Of a stretch of DNA of 58,729 nt, positions 1 through 12,100 are shown in pieces; the stretch's first letter is position 1, and every line of letters starts with the position of its first letter. The position numbers and the translations under genes were made by a program. The notes below the pieces were generated by a model. The model was not told the DNA's origin, made no database searches, and saw only the letters and a program-made list of their open reading frames with translations. This DNA comes from Nemertoderma westbladi (taxonomy: Eukaryota; Xenacoelomorpha; Nemertodermatida; Nemertodermatidae), in contig JAUCBJ010004556.1 in NCBI GenBank assembly GCA_032718475.1, positions 1-58,729 of the forward strand. Direction: 5' to 3'.

Positions 1-222
1 CCATGACGGATCCGTCCAACATCCATGATGGATCCGTCCAACATCCATGACGGATCCGTCCATCATCCATGACGGATCCGTCCAATATCCATGATGGATC
101 CGTCCAACATCCATGATGGATCCGTCCAACATCCATGACGGATCCGTCCAACATCCATGATGGATCCGTCCAACATCCATAATGGATCCGTCCAACATCC
201 ATGATGGATCCGTCCAATATAA
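1..222. repeat. 22-bp minisatellite, cut by window edge
   Basis: About ten copies of a 22-bp unit of the form CCATGAYGGATCCGTCCAAC plus AT run head to tail, each carrying a BamHI-like GGATCC. Copies differ mainly at one C/T position and at AAC versus ATC or AAT. The array starts before the window, so its full length is unknown. No reading frame or gene is linked to it. Confidence 0.95.
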
Positions 223-1119
223 ATCTCTGACTTTAAGTCTTATAAATCTCAGTCTGTCTGTCTCGCGATACAATAATAGAAAGCTAACTTGAGCAACGTC
301 ACCATCTCGTCATATTTTAAGTATTTGTTTGCGTGAATCGAATGTGGTCAAAGTGGATTATTTCGCATCGTTTTAGGCCAAAATATATTACTGGTCAGCA
401 ATCAGGACTCAGGCGACTTTGTAACTGCAGTTTCCCCATTAGACTAAGACTAAGGCTGTTCTAACTGAAACTTTGCAGGTATGTATGTATGCATGTATGT
501 ACCACAGAGATCTTACGCTGCCTGTTTGAGTGAGAGGACGCCGACCAGCCTACAGTTCTTCAATCTGCTGCTTGGGTGTGTAATCTCTGAGAGTGAAACC
601 ATTCCCATCACCAATTTTATTGTTTTTGAACTGATACTGGGGAAAGATCTACTACAAGATTGGATTCGTGTTTGGGAGGAAGCTGAAGTTCTCCAGTCTA
701 CCGGTAGTAGGTGGAATGTCTGAAGGTGAAAAAGTCCTGCGTTTTTGTTGTTTTTAATCTTTTCGAGCTGATGCATGGCATATATACAGTAGATTACACC
801 ACAGGCGGTTGCGTGTTTGGGAGGACGTATATTATTCGGCAGTTCACCAGCCTGTCACTAAGGGTCGACATGCCTGAAAGTGAAAACCGTAAATACTAAT
901 CAAATTATACACCAGAAAAGATAAGAAAAACAAACTAATATTTTAACCAGAGGGTGTTTATCCTCCCCCCCCCCCCCCCCCCCCCCCCCCCTACTTATCT
1001 GACCTGTTTCGAAACAGATAGAGTAATTGTAATTAATTCGTGTTACTTAAAACAGTTATCGTAAAAAAAATGTATTTGTATTTCGCTTCTAATATAAGCC
1101 AATGTATAGTATTGTTGCT
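223..1119. other. no gene recognised; poly-C tract at 965-991
   Basis: I see no gene here. The stretch around 520-890 holds two or three poorly matching copies of a segment containing GTGTTTGGGAGGA followed by a TGAAAGTGAAA-like ending, so it may be an old degenerate tandem repeat. A run of 27 C begins at 965. Short ORFs across the stretch have no recognisable content. Confidence 0.5.
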
Positions 1120-4100
1120 GGATCGCTTTCCCAAATAAGTATTAGTCAATAACGCTAAATAAAACAACAAGGTAGCATTTTGCGACGGTTTGTATTTTAA
1201 ACATATATATAAATTATAAATATATTGAAACACAAAATGTAACATACATGTCAGCTACTCTTACAAGCCATATTATTTTACGAAAATTTCCACAAAAATA
1301 ACATCCAGATAATTTTAAATCAACCCCATCTATTATAACGGTTATTAAGGTGTATGAATATTAAGTCTTGTTAATTTTCCAATGTATTTCAATAGTAAAA
1401 TAATTAAAAAATTTAAATTTCAAAAACTATCGAAAAGATAACTTCCCCTTTATTTTAAAATATATTTCAAGTGGATTTATAAGTTTAATATATGGGAGAA
1501 TCAAAGCTAAAAATTACTTATCAACCCACTTAACGATTAATATTATTAAATTTTGCATATGTAGATTCAAAATACAAAGGTAGCAGTACCGACAATATAT
1601 AACAATTTCCCAGGTTGCGGATCAGGATGTGATTGTGAGTTGTCTGCTTAGGCGACTGTGTATTACATTAGACGGCAGTTTGTTTGGTTGATGTAAGTCA
1701 TTATTGGTTTTCATCCTCCAATCCCATCTGTTTCTTGGAGTCTGTGTGATGCATGTTCGTTACGGCGGAGGCGACAGAATCCATATGCTGAGAGGTCAGC
1801 CTCCGGGCCGCTCAGTATACGTGCGTATACGTTTATTCCAAACACTCAATCGAAGAAATTATCTTTAGTTTAAAATTATTATTAAAAATATGAAGAAATT
1901 ATCGGGAGGGGGTGGGCCATCACGCTGTTGAACTACAGAACAATTTATCTACGATTTCTCGCGAACTCTTCCAGTTTCTCAAACTCTTACAATTTGCTGT
2001 GCGCGATATAGCGCTCTCTAACAGCGGAGGAACTCAGTCAGTCAGTTGTTTACTTCAGTTGTTCTTCTCACCGGAGCTGATGTTTCCTTTACCAACTTCG
2101 ATTCTAAGACGCCAAGACCACATTTTTTTGATAGCGAAGTCTTATTCAGGGAACGGCAGGTCGTAGAAGAATCGTAATCAGATGTCTCGAAACAGTTGAA
2201 AAGTTCAGCATTGGGTATGGGTATTCCGAGTGTGTTTCGCCAGAGCGAAAGGCAGATTGTAAGTGAATCTCACATTAAAGTAGCGCCAAAAGTGCCTTCA
2301 TTGATCGCCTGCGCTTCAACATCGACTACTGTATGTACTACAGTGGGCCTACTACCAACAAACTGTAAATAAAAAAATTAATACCAACTCAAGCCCATCT
2401 GTTGATGTGTGGTAGTGGTAGTAGAGGAGAGGCTACTACTGCTGTACTGCATTTGGTAGGCCTAACAGGTTGTTTATTTATTCGAGTTTATTATGACTGT
2501 ATGTGGTTGCTTGGCAACGAACAATTGGACAGAATGCACAATACAATGCATAACACATAAGGTGTACGTAGGCCCTACACCTTGATAACACAATACAATG
2601 AGTCAACCCACCTTTCCTTAAATGTCTTATACGCCAACCATTTAATAGACGTCTGGTCTCGCCCAATCAGAGAACAGTAAATAAGCTGCATTTAATTAAC
2701 CAAATGCTGTTATGTGGTTTGTAGTAAGAAAAATATTGGCTTGGGAAAGGAATTTATTAGCACGTAAAGTAAATATTGTACTTAAATATTATTTGTAACA
2801 GCTTCATATTAGATTACTAATTATTTATTATTAATATTATTATTAAAATATGTTTGCAATCAATTTGCACCATTAAATCAAACATATACATTGGCGCAAG
2901 TAGTCCTCATTTATATTTATATCTTGTTGCAATGTTAAATTATCTACTAGGGAAAAGAGCGGGTTGCAGTGATGCGTTATTCTAACCAAAACAATAAACT
3001 AAAGTCAATAGTACAGGTGACAGTTTTAATTTTGGGAGTAATCAGCGCCGATTTTCCACTAGGAGGAGGGATGATTTCTGTCGTCGCGTCGAAAGTCTGC
3101 CGTATCTGAATTATTAAGAATTAATTATTTCGTTCTAGAGTAAGTTTAATAATATATACAATGTACAATTAGCCATTGTCAGCTGCCAGCCAACCTTTAT
3201 ACAATCAAAATATAAAATTATGAACAATTACAACAACTATTATTTAACTGATTCTGCGCCGATTATTAAACCTCTATGAACTGTCATTCCCGAAATAAGG
3301 CTCTACCGTCAATAACTTCAAAAACACCCATATTTAGCCTGTTGGAAGTGGAATTATCAGCTTCAGAGAGGACCACGTCTATAAAGAAAACCACGAAGTT
3401 TCTCCGCGGTTCGAGGGCTGATCTTCGAGAGCAATATCGCGCACAGTAAACTGTCACAGAAAATGAAAGAGTTCGCGAGAAATCGTAGAGAAATCGATCT
3501 GTAGTTCAACACCAGTGCGGTCAAATCAATCCCTTGCAATAGAATCCAAGTTTGGAATAAAATAATTGATCTTTGTTGCCAATTAATAATATAATAATTG
3601 ACTTTATTGCTTGATATACAGTACAAAGACGATATACAATTCGTAGTCATGTAAATTGTTTAATATTCATGTTTGCAAATCATATTACAGTATACAGTAT
3701 ATTTCGCATACCCACCCATTAATTGTTTTATTGAGAAGAATTAATATCTATTTAATTAAAACTGCATGTTTTTTAAATTGCTAAATTATGAATAAATCAA
3801 TTATAAATTGTTAAATAGTGACGGTATTGCTACCTTTGTATTTTGAATCTACATATGGAAAATATACTAATATTAAACGTTAAGTGGGTTGATAAGTAAT
3901 TTTTAGCTTAGATTCTCCTATGCATTCAACTTATGAATCCACTTAAATTATCTTTTAAAATAAAGGAGAAGTTATGTTTTTGATAATTTTTTAAATTGTG
4001 ATTTTTGAATAATTTTGCTACTGAAATACATTGAAAAGCTGCGGAACTTATATATTCATACACCTTAATAACTCTTCTAATAGATGGGCTTGATTTAAAA

Positions 4101-4290
4101 TGATCAGGATGTTATTTTTGTGAAATTTTTCGTGAAAATAATATGGCTTGTAAGAGTAGCTGACATGTATGTTACATTTTGTGTTTCATTATATGTATAA
4201 TTTGTATATGTGTTTAAAACACAAACCGTCGCAAAATGCTACCTTATTGTTTTATTTAGCGTCATAATGACTAATACTTTTTGTCAGAAT
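1120..4290. mobile_element. 3.2 kb element with very long inverted arms
   Basis: The left part (about 1125-2050) reappears as its reverse complement in the right part (about 3380-4285). The outermost arms match well: AGTATTAGTCA near 1138 against TGACTAATACT near 4269, and GGTAGCATTTTGCGACGG at 1170-1187 against its complement near 4226. Matching continues inward with indels (1220-1590 against 3830-4190, and 1915-2030 against 3390-3510). The centre (2050-3380) contains no recognisable transposase. This is probably a non-autonomous or decayed DNA transposon with foldback structure. I could not define a target duplication. Confidence 0.75.
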
Positions 4291-4375
4291 AGTACGGCTT
4301 CTATGAATAGCTGACACCTATGTTACATTTTGTGTCTCACTATATGTATAATTTATATATATGTTTACACGAAGT
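4291..4375. repeat. second tandem copy of the 1.1-4.3 kb element end, left part
   Basis: The segment repeats 4150-4215 in direct orientation (TAGCTGACA, then ATGTTACATTTTGTGT, then the ATATGTATAATTT block). Its continuation (CAAACCGTC, then TGCTACCTTATT) resumes only at about 4878. The 4376-4875 MITE therefore split this copy. Confidence 0.7.
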
Positions 4376-4875
4376 GGGGACTTCGCGCAGCACGAAGTTG
4401 GCAGAGCCTTAGCGAATTGACACTGTTAGGGGGTAGGTCAATTTATGCAAATAGTCACGTTGGCCCTCTAGCGGCAGACTGGAGAACTGCAGATGGATTC
4501 GCCTCCTTTGAAAGTCACAGCTAATGGTCTAATACATATCTGCCAAGTTTCAGCTTAAACGGATTAAAAGCAAAGAAATGGGAGGGCATTTAATGTTTAG
4601 ACATGTGGCCCTCTAGCGGGAGACCATTGCACTGATGGTGTCTGAAAGTCTCTCAAAAATCTCAACTTTTGCTCATATTGATACCTACAAATTTTCAACT
4701 TGGCAGCTTTAAATCCGACAAAGTTATTAGCATGTCAAAATCGTAACGACGACGACGACGACGACGACAACGACGACGACGACGACAACGACGACGACAA
4801 CTATTTGCATAAATTGACCCACCCCCTAACAGTGTCAATTCGCTAAGGCTCCGCCAACTTCGTGGCTCGCCCCAC
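4376..4875. mobile_element. 0.5 kb MITE with about 70-bp terminal inverted repeats
   Basis: The left arm (about 4376-4455) and right arm (about 4800-4875) are inverted copies. They share a GTGGGG end, an ACGAAGTTGGC block, GAGCCTTAGCGAATTGACAC and TTTATGCAAATAG. The interior has two related clauses containing GGCCCTCTAGCGG and, at 4746-4800, a (GAC)n microsatellite. No coding capacity is visible, so this is a non-autonomous DNA transposon. Related ends (GGGGCGAGCCACG) flank 15705-16160. It sits inside a repeat copy (see 4291-4375), so it is the younger insertion. Confidence 0.8.
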
Positions 4876-4935
4876 AATACAAACCGTCACAAAGTGCTAC
4901 CTTATTTTCCAATTCTATTTAGCATATGGGACTAT

Positions 4936-5594
4936 GACGTAAGTCACTCTTCTATAACGTTTAGTAAGCATAAAATCCTTGTGGGATGTCCGCCTATCTG
5001 TCTAATTCAATGTTTCTAATCAATATTACAGCAATTATTTCTTTTATCTGTGCTCATGGATGAAGAAAGATGTTCGGTAGATGACCCCTGCATCCGCAAA
5101 ATGAATGCATCCTTAAAGCTCTTTAAATTGCAGCTTTTCCGTGCAGCTGTGGAGGAAATTACAACTTAGTAGTACCTTAGGGAGGTGTGATATAAACGCC
5201 CAAGTGATACTCACATCCACTGCTTCAGAAAATAGATGTGTCTTAGCCAAAGTGAGAATTGCAAATTAAGAGTAGGAGTTGTAGTAAAAACGCCAAAGTG
5301 CAAGTTATTGATAAAATCGCACTTGTCGCTTCTCTCATGTTACTGTACAAGTGTATTTTTTGCTTAGAAAGCCCAAACTTGGTATGGCAAAAAAGCCAAA
5401 GCGATGACTTAACATAGTTTGCCAGTGTAGGCCTATAGTCCGGAGAATAAATGGTTGGCTAAACTTTCAGTTTGTATTGAAATTCATTATAAAACATCAT
5501 ACTGGCTGCTACAATTCCATTGTTTTCTTAAAGCATTTAGCTCGTGTTCCTGCAGCTATTATTGGTTTGTTTGTTTGTGGCTGGATGCCTGGGT
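4936..5594. other. no gene recognised
   Basis: Plain AT-rich sequence. Nothing with coding potential or repeat structure was seen. Confidence 0.5.
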
Positions 5595-6335
5595 TTGTGG
5601 CTAGTTTGTAACATGGTGTAACTAGGGAAACATGGTGTAACTAGAGAAACATGGTGTAACTAGAGAAACATGGTGTAACTAGGTGAAACTAGTGTAAAAT
5701 GGTGTAACTAGTGTAAAATGGTGTAACTAGTGTACAATGGTGTAACTAGTGTAACATGGTGTAACCAGTGTGACATGGTGTAGCTAGTGTAACATGGTGT
5801 AGCTAGTGTAACATAGTGTAGCTAGTGTAACATGGTGAAACTAGTGTAAAATGGTGTAATTAGTTTAGCATGGTTTAACTAGTGTAACATGATGTAACCA
5901 GTGTAACATGGTGTAGATAGTGTAACATGGTGAAACTAGTGTAAAATGGTGTAATTAGTTTAGCATGGTTTAACTAGTGTAACATGATGTAACCAGTGTA
6001 ACATGGTGTAGCTAGTGTAACATAGTGTAACATGGTGAAACTAGTGTAAAATGGTGTAATTAGTTTAGCATGGTTTAACTAGTGTAACATGAGTGTAACC
6101 AGTGTAACATGGTGTAGCTAGTGTAACATAGTGTAACATGGTGAAACTAGTGTAAAATGGTGTAATTAGTTTAGCATGGTTTAACTAGTGTAACATGATG
6201 TAACTATTGCATCATGGTGTAACATTGTGCAACTAGTGAATCATGGTGTAGCTAGTGTAACATGGTGTAGCTAGTATAACATGGTGTATCATGGTGAAAC
6301 TAGTGTAAAATGGTGTAACTAGTCAACAAGTTGTA
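5595..6335. repeat. 19-bp minisatellite with internal longer repeat blocks
   Basis: About 38 copies of a unit close to CATGGTGTAACTAGTGTAA run through this stretch, with variants (AAAATGG, TTAGCATGG, ACCAGTG). A block of about five units, beginning GAAACTAGTGTAAAATGG and running through TTTAGCATGGTTTAAC, recurs near 5838, 5930, 6038 and 6140. The array therefore grew by copying multi-unit blocks as well as single units. Confidence 0.95.
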
Positions 6336-8245
6336 ACTTTTTCTTTACAAAATCAATTATTGCTTCGTTCACTTTGTTCTATTTGCCATTCCAATCTTAC
6401 AAAGAAAGTATTGCGCCAAAAGGCCAATATGCATTAAACCCATGCTTAATAAAAATTAAACTTCAACCAATCAAACTTTAAATTTGATTGCCTTCCCTCC
6501 ATTTTTGGTATGAAAAAATAATTATTTCCTGAAATATATTCTTCATGCTGCAATTTTTGCAAAAATTAAACACAAAAATGTGATTATCTAGAATTTATAT
6601 TTTTGCACCTTAGTTGATTTTCAATATCACAGCACCGACGAAATTATTGCACTCTTCACTCTGAAATCCTCGTTTCACTTGGATTTTAAAACAACTTCCA
6701 CTTGAATTTATTTCTAGATTATTCTCCATGAAATAAAAATGTTAATTAAAAGGTCAGTTTCTTCAAGCACTACTTCTTACAAAACAGCTCATAGATTCGG
6801 AATAAATACTTTGCAGCTATTTGTAATTTTCCTAGTAATTTAAGGGACAAGCTTGTTTTAAATTAATCAGAAACAATATTTTTGGAAAATTTTGCACAAA
6901 ATTCCCTGGCTTGTTTTAGTTGTTTTCATGTAATAATTCAAATTGCCAGAATACAAACCGTCAAAAAAAGCTACGCAACATTTGGGCTTGTATATCTGTT
7001 AGTTAGTTACTTAATTACTCGATTGTATGATTACTAATTAGCTTTATAATCCAGCTTGTATAACCGTATCGAAATTTTAATTGTTTTGCGTTATTGTATC
7101 ACGCTAAATGGGCTTCTCAACTTGGTTGTCAGATTATGGTAGCATTGTAGCCACTTTGTCACCATTGCTACCTAAGTAGCATTGGTGCCACTCATGGTAG
7201 CTGAACCGACAGTTTCATATTCTGCATAGGTAGCAAGGACGCCAGTGCCTTTTTAGTGAGAATGGCGTCCTTGCTACGTTTTGTGTCCATATATATATAA
7301 ATATTATATATAAATTATATAAACTTAAATATAATTCATTAATAAATTAAATTTAGTCAAATCAGATAAGTGAAATAGAAGTAAAATAAATAGTCCCTCC
7401 AGGCTTCTTGATTCTATCATAAGTTATCGCAATTTCGTTTCTCCAAAGTCCAGTATCATTCCTTTCCACACTTGCCAATTGTCTCTAGGAGATGTTTAGG
7501 GCTGCACTCTGTGTTACAAAACACCAGATTCGTTTTTCAAATGTTTTTGACATTGGCCATGTCCAGATTTTAGAGGCATTGCACTTTATCTTTGTAAAGA
7601 AGTGAAATTAAGTTTTTCTTTCTTTCGCTATTAGGCCAAGGATTACGCACAAAGTGAAACGACTTATTTCCAGCGCGGTCCACCAAGAACTATACTCCCA
7701 AGAGGAACCTTATACCCATTTAGTAAATTCAAAGGCCCTTAATCAGTCTCTCTCCATTCTAATTGTGATTAACATTTACTGTATTCCTTACCACGCAAAT
7801 TCTTCATCAGATTGCAAGCTATACAGGACACACAGTGCTGCTATGTAGGCCTAGGTGTGTTTGTAATGGGATCGGCATCTCAGTGTACCGGTATAACATA
7901 GAGAAGTAAATTTGTTGAATATCCAATGTGCAGGAAAACCAATTCATGTCAGTAAACCATTCAGAATAATCAACTATAAATAAATTTGAATATAATTTTA
8001 TCTTACTAATATTTCAGCAGAGTGAAATAATGATGTTGCCCAAAACTCCTTTCAAACATACACCGCTACAAATACTGATAAATTTCATTATTTTTTTTAT
8101 TGCGTCTAGTAGAATTCAAGGGGGATCAAGACCTATAAAATCTGAAAACCGCTTATAGAGATCTCTTTTAGTTCGCCTCGTGTTATCGTGGAATATCTGT
8201 CTGCCAATCTGTCTCTAAAAGGTAAGACAGACCGACGACAACCGA
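6336..8245. other. no gene recognised; one perfect hairpin at 7230-7277
   Basis: AT-rich sequence without a supportable gene. Near 6953 and 7160-7280 there are words shared with the end of the 1.1-4.3 kb element (CAAACCGTC, GGTAGCA, GCTACG), so a decayed relative may lie here. At 7230-7243 and 7264-7277 a perfect 14-bp inverted repeat (GTAGCAAGGACGCC) surrounds a 20-base loop. Confidence 0.5.
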
Positions 8246-8765
8246 CCGACGGGGGCAACGGTCAGACTAGATTCCACGGTCAGACTAGATTCAACGGTCA
8301 GACTAGATTCAACGGTCAGACTAGATTCAACGGTCAGACTAGATTCAACGGTCAGACTAGATTCAACGGTCAGACTAGATTCCACGGTCAGACTAGATTC
8401 AACGGTCAGACTAGATTCAACGGTCAGACTAGATTCAACGGTCAGACTAGATTCCACGGTCAGACTAGATTCAACGGTCAGACTAGATTCAACGGTCAGA
8501 CTAGATTCAACGGTCAGACTAGATTCAACGGTCAGACTAGATTCAACGGTCAGACTAGATTCAACGGTCAGACTAGATTCAACGGTCAGACTAGATTCAA
8601 CGGTCAGACTAGATTCATCGGTCAGACTAGATTAAACGGTCAGACTAGATTCAACGGTCAGACTAGATTCAACGGTCAGACTAGATTCAACGGTCAGACT
8701 AGATTCATCGGTCAGACTAGATTAAACGGTCAGACTAGATTCAACGGTCAGACTAGATTCCACCA
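8246..8765. repeat. 18-bp minisatellite
   Basis: About 28 copies of GGTCAGACTAGATTCAAC in head-to-tail order, with rare CCAC, CATC and TAAAC variants. Because 18 is a multiple of three, open frames pass through on both strands (a GQTRFN repeat on plus, VESSLT on minus). No other coding evidence supports a protein. Confidence 0.95.
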
Positions 8766-8771
8766 AAATAA

Positions 8772-9149
8772 ATAAAAAAACTAACATCGAAAATGAAATC
8801 AGCGAACCCGAAAAAAACCCCATTAATATAATTTTAGCTCGGTCGTGTTCCTTCCTGACAGACACTACAGTATTAACCAATCAGACCGTACCACCGTACC
8901 ATACCAGCTATTAACCAATCAGACCGTACCACCGTACCATATACCAGCCATTAACCAACCAGGCCCCGTACAGGTAGTTTTGCGCGGGAAGGTTTGAACT
9001 TTGAAGGCGATTATCTCAGAATGGCATTTTTCACACGAAACATAAATACTCCTCCGCCATTTCTTAACAGTTTTATTGCAATTTTTGCTTTATATGAAAG
9101 GTAATTTCATAAGGTTCAACAAATTTCGGACATTTTTCATGATTTCATA
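8772..9149. repeat. short 38-40 bp tandem repeat, otherwise nothing seen
   Basis: Between 8872 and 8968 a unit starting ATTAACCAATCAGACCGTAC is present about 2.5 times. The rest, up to the LINE tail, shows no gene. Confidence 0.6.
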
Positions 9150-12100
9150 CTACTACTACTACTACTAGGATCGGCATGCTGCATTGCAGCTGCATTTTTA
9201 AGAATGCTGTGCCGGCTTGTCAACAAAATTGCACCGCCACAACTGCCTATCACCCATGACATTTGCTAGATCATCCGCATCTTTAAGGCCAGTGTCCTTT
9301 AAGATGCGTCTCAAAAAAGTCATGGGCTGTCCACCATGCTTATTCACTCCATGAGGCTGCCAAAGTACAAGATTATGCACTGGCTGGTCCTCACGGCGAA
9401 AGCAATGTCCTGCAAAGCGGAGGCGATTTTGTTCTAGTGTCAAGCTTGGGGGAACCAATGAGACACCTCCAATGTTATATAGTGTCTGGTTGGAGATGTG
9501 TGCATTGTACTTGACACAATGTACCCGGCGTAGAATTCTTGTGAATGTGCCATCCAGAGATTTGGTGTCCTCAGCAGTTAGAGCCCAGCATGGACTCCCG
9601 TAGAGGAGTACTGGAACTACTGCTGCTCTAAATAATCGGACCTTAAGTTTCCGATTAATTCTAGGTGACTTCCAAATCCTGGAAAGCCTATTCAAGGCTG
9701 CCCATGCCTTTCCCTTACGTATTCGAAGGTCCTCACCTGACTTCCGGATCCATGATCCCAGGTAACAGAAGTCGTCCACATGCTCAAGCATACCATCCTT
9801 TGAGCTTATGCTCATCCGATCAGAGACTTGCTGAGGACTTTCAAAGTTAACTGTCAGAATTTTGGTCTTTCTGGAGTTAATAAAAAGACCAACACTAGAA
9901 GCAGCATGTTCTAATGAGCTGAGGAGCCGCTGGGCTCCCTCTAATGATTCTGAGAGTACTCCTAAGTCATCAGCAAAGTCTAGATCAGTTAGGTACTTGG
10001 CAGGATTTCCTCGACTTCTGGAGCCAGTAGGTGGAGTTATCATCACCCCATCATCATTATGATGATCTAAGGACATGCGTAGAACATAGTCAACCACAAT
10101 AATGAACAAGAATGGTGCAAGTGTGTCTCCTTGGAGGACGCCCCATAACACTTCAAATGGTTCTGTGTCACCGTCAACAGTAGACACAAATGTTGTCGAA
10201 CCATCGTATACTGATCTGATTGCTGCAATAATTTCATCAGGAATCCCATATAATGAAAGTATGCTGAACATACGTGAGCGAGAGACTGAATCAAAGGCCT
10301 TGAAGAAGTCAACAAAGATAACAGCCAGATGCCTGTCTTTCTTTTTTGATAACTCTTCAATTATCCTTCTAAGTGCCAAAATGGGCTCCATGGTCCCACG
10401 ACCTTTACGGAACCCATTCTGATTTCCACGTAGCAGTCTCTCAATGGGATCCCTGATGCGATTTAATAGAATTCTATTGTATAGTTTTGCAGCAATCGAG
10501 ATCAATGAGATTCCCCGAAAAGAACCATAGAGTGTTAGGTTACCCTTCTTGGGAACTGGCACCAACTTATTTGTTTTCATTTCTTGTGGGACTCTTGTTG
10601 TACGGTACATGTCTACTATGATGGGATAGATGAGCTTTAAACACTCAGGTATTTTAAAGACCTCAGGGGGAACACCATCTACTCCACTGGCACGATTGGT
10701 CTTAATGCTCTTTGCAGCAGCCTTCACTTCTGCAAAGGAGATATCGCCAATGGGAATATCTGGGAGTACAGACTCAGACACTTTTACTTCTATAAAGTTA
10801 TCAGGCAATACCCTGTCATTATTGAGGAGCTTTTCAAAGTGGGCTTTCCAACCATTGAGGCGATCGGCTGGTGATTCAGCCTTAACCTTGGTGGTTGGTT
10901 GGCTTTTCCGCCCAGTAAGCAGATTGATCGATTTCCATGCCTGGGATGATTGCCTGCTGTCGTCAGCATCATTGATGGCATCAACCTGTTGGTTTATTAG
11001 CTCCTGTAGATTAACAGAGTACTGCCTGTTCAGGGACCTAGATGCAGCTTTAACTGCATTCTTGGCCGCTGTAGTCTGTTTGAGTCGGGACTCTTTCTGC
11101 GCCTTATGAAGGTCATTTCGGCACTTCTGAATTTTGTTGTCAGTCCAGGGGGCCCTTTTCCTGTTTCGAGGGTATACAGGAACTGTTTCTGCAGCTGCTA
11201 ACTTAACTGCTTCTGTAAAGGCAGTATAGCCCTCACAGTGATCTGCCGCCTCAGAGGCAAGAGCCTCATACCTGTTGCTCAGCTGTAGTGTGAAGCTGGA
11301 TCTCACACTTGGCTGTTGCAACAGAGAGGACCAGTCATGCCGTGGCAAGGCAGATTTCGTTGTTCTGCTAGCACGCAGACTAAGTCTTACCTTGGCCACA
11401 ATAAGGCGGTGATCACTGGAGAAGGGTCGAAGTGTAAATGCATTACAGTCTTGTATAGAGCTCCTGTATTTCCTACGAAACAGAATATGGTCTATCTGGG
11501 ACTTGTGACCACTGGGTCCACTATGAGTCCATAGCTTTCCAGTTCGCTTCTTGAACTGGGTTCCAGCCGAAAACAATCCATTTCCAGAGATAAAATCCTG
11601 AAGATGGACAGAATTTCGGTTAACACTATTGCTATAGACCCAGGGCGATGTAGGTGATTGATGCAGACTTGCATTAAAGTCTCCCAGGAATGTTAAGAAT
11701 GCATGCTGATCCACTCCATCAGTTGCTGCTTGTAGATTGTGGTAGAAATTTTCCACCTCCTCTACAGGGGCAACACTAGTTGGAGAGTAGCACACAATCA
11801 GAACCACCTTAGGAAACTTCTTAGCCAGTCTTCCAGAACATGAGAAGTGGCAACGGATGATGCGGTTAGAGATTTGGTCTATTTTGTCCAATGCTGCATG
11901 TGCAGTTGGATTCATCAATAGACCAATTCCACCATTGCCACTATCATCTGCTGACGCGAGGGCGAGTCGCCAACCGCCCCCCATGTCCTTAATCAGAACC
12001 TCATCAGTCTGTCCAGTCTGCATTCGGTGCTCTTGAACACCCACTGCGCTAAGAGAAAGCTTATCTGCCAAGGCAGTCAGCTCACCTTGTCGCATTGGGG

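Noticed and set aside
8188-8775. 195-codon GQTRFN-repeat protein
   Set aside because: It lies within an 18-bp minisatellite that is also open on the other strand. It lacks a domain or signal sequence, and the start falls just before the array.
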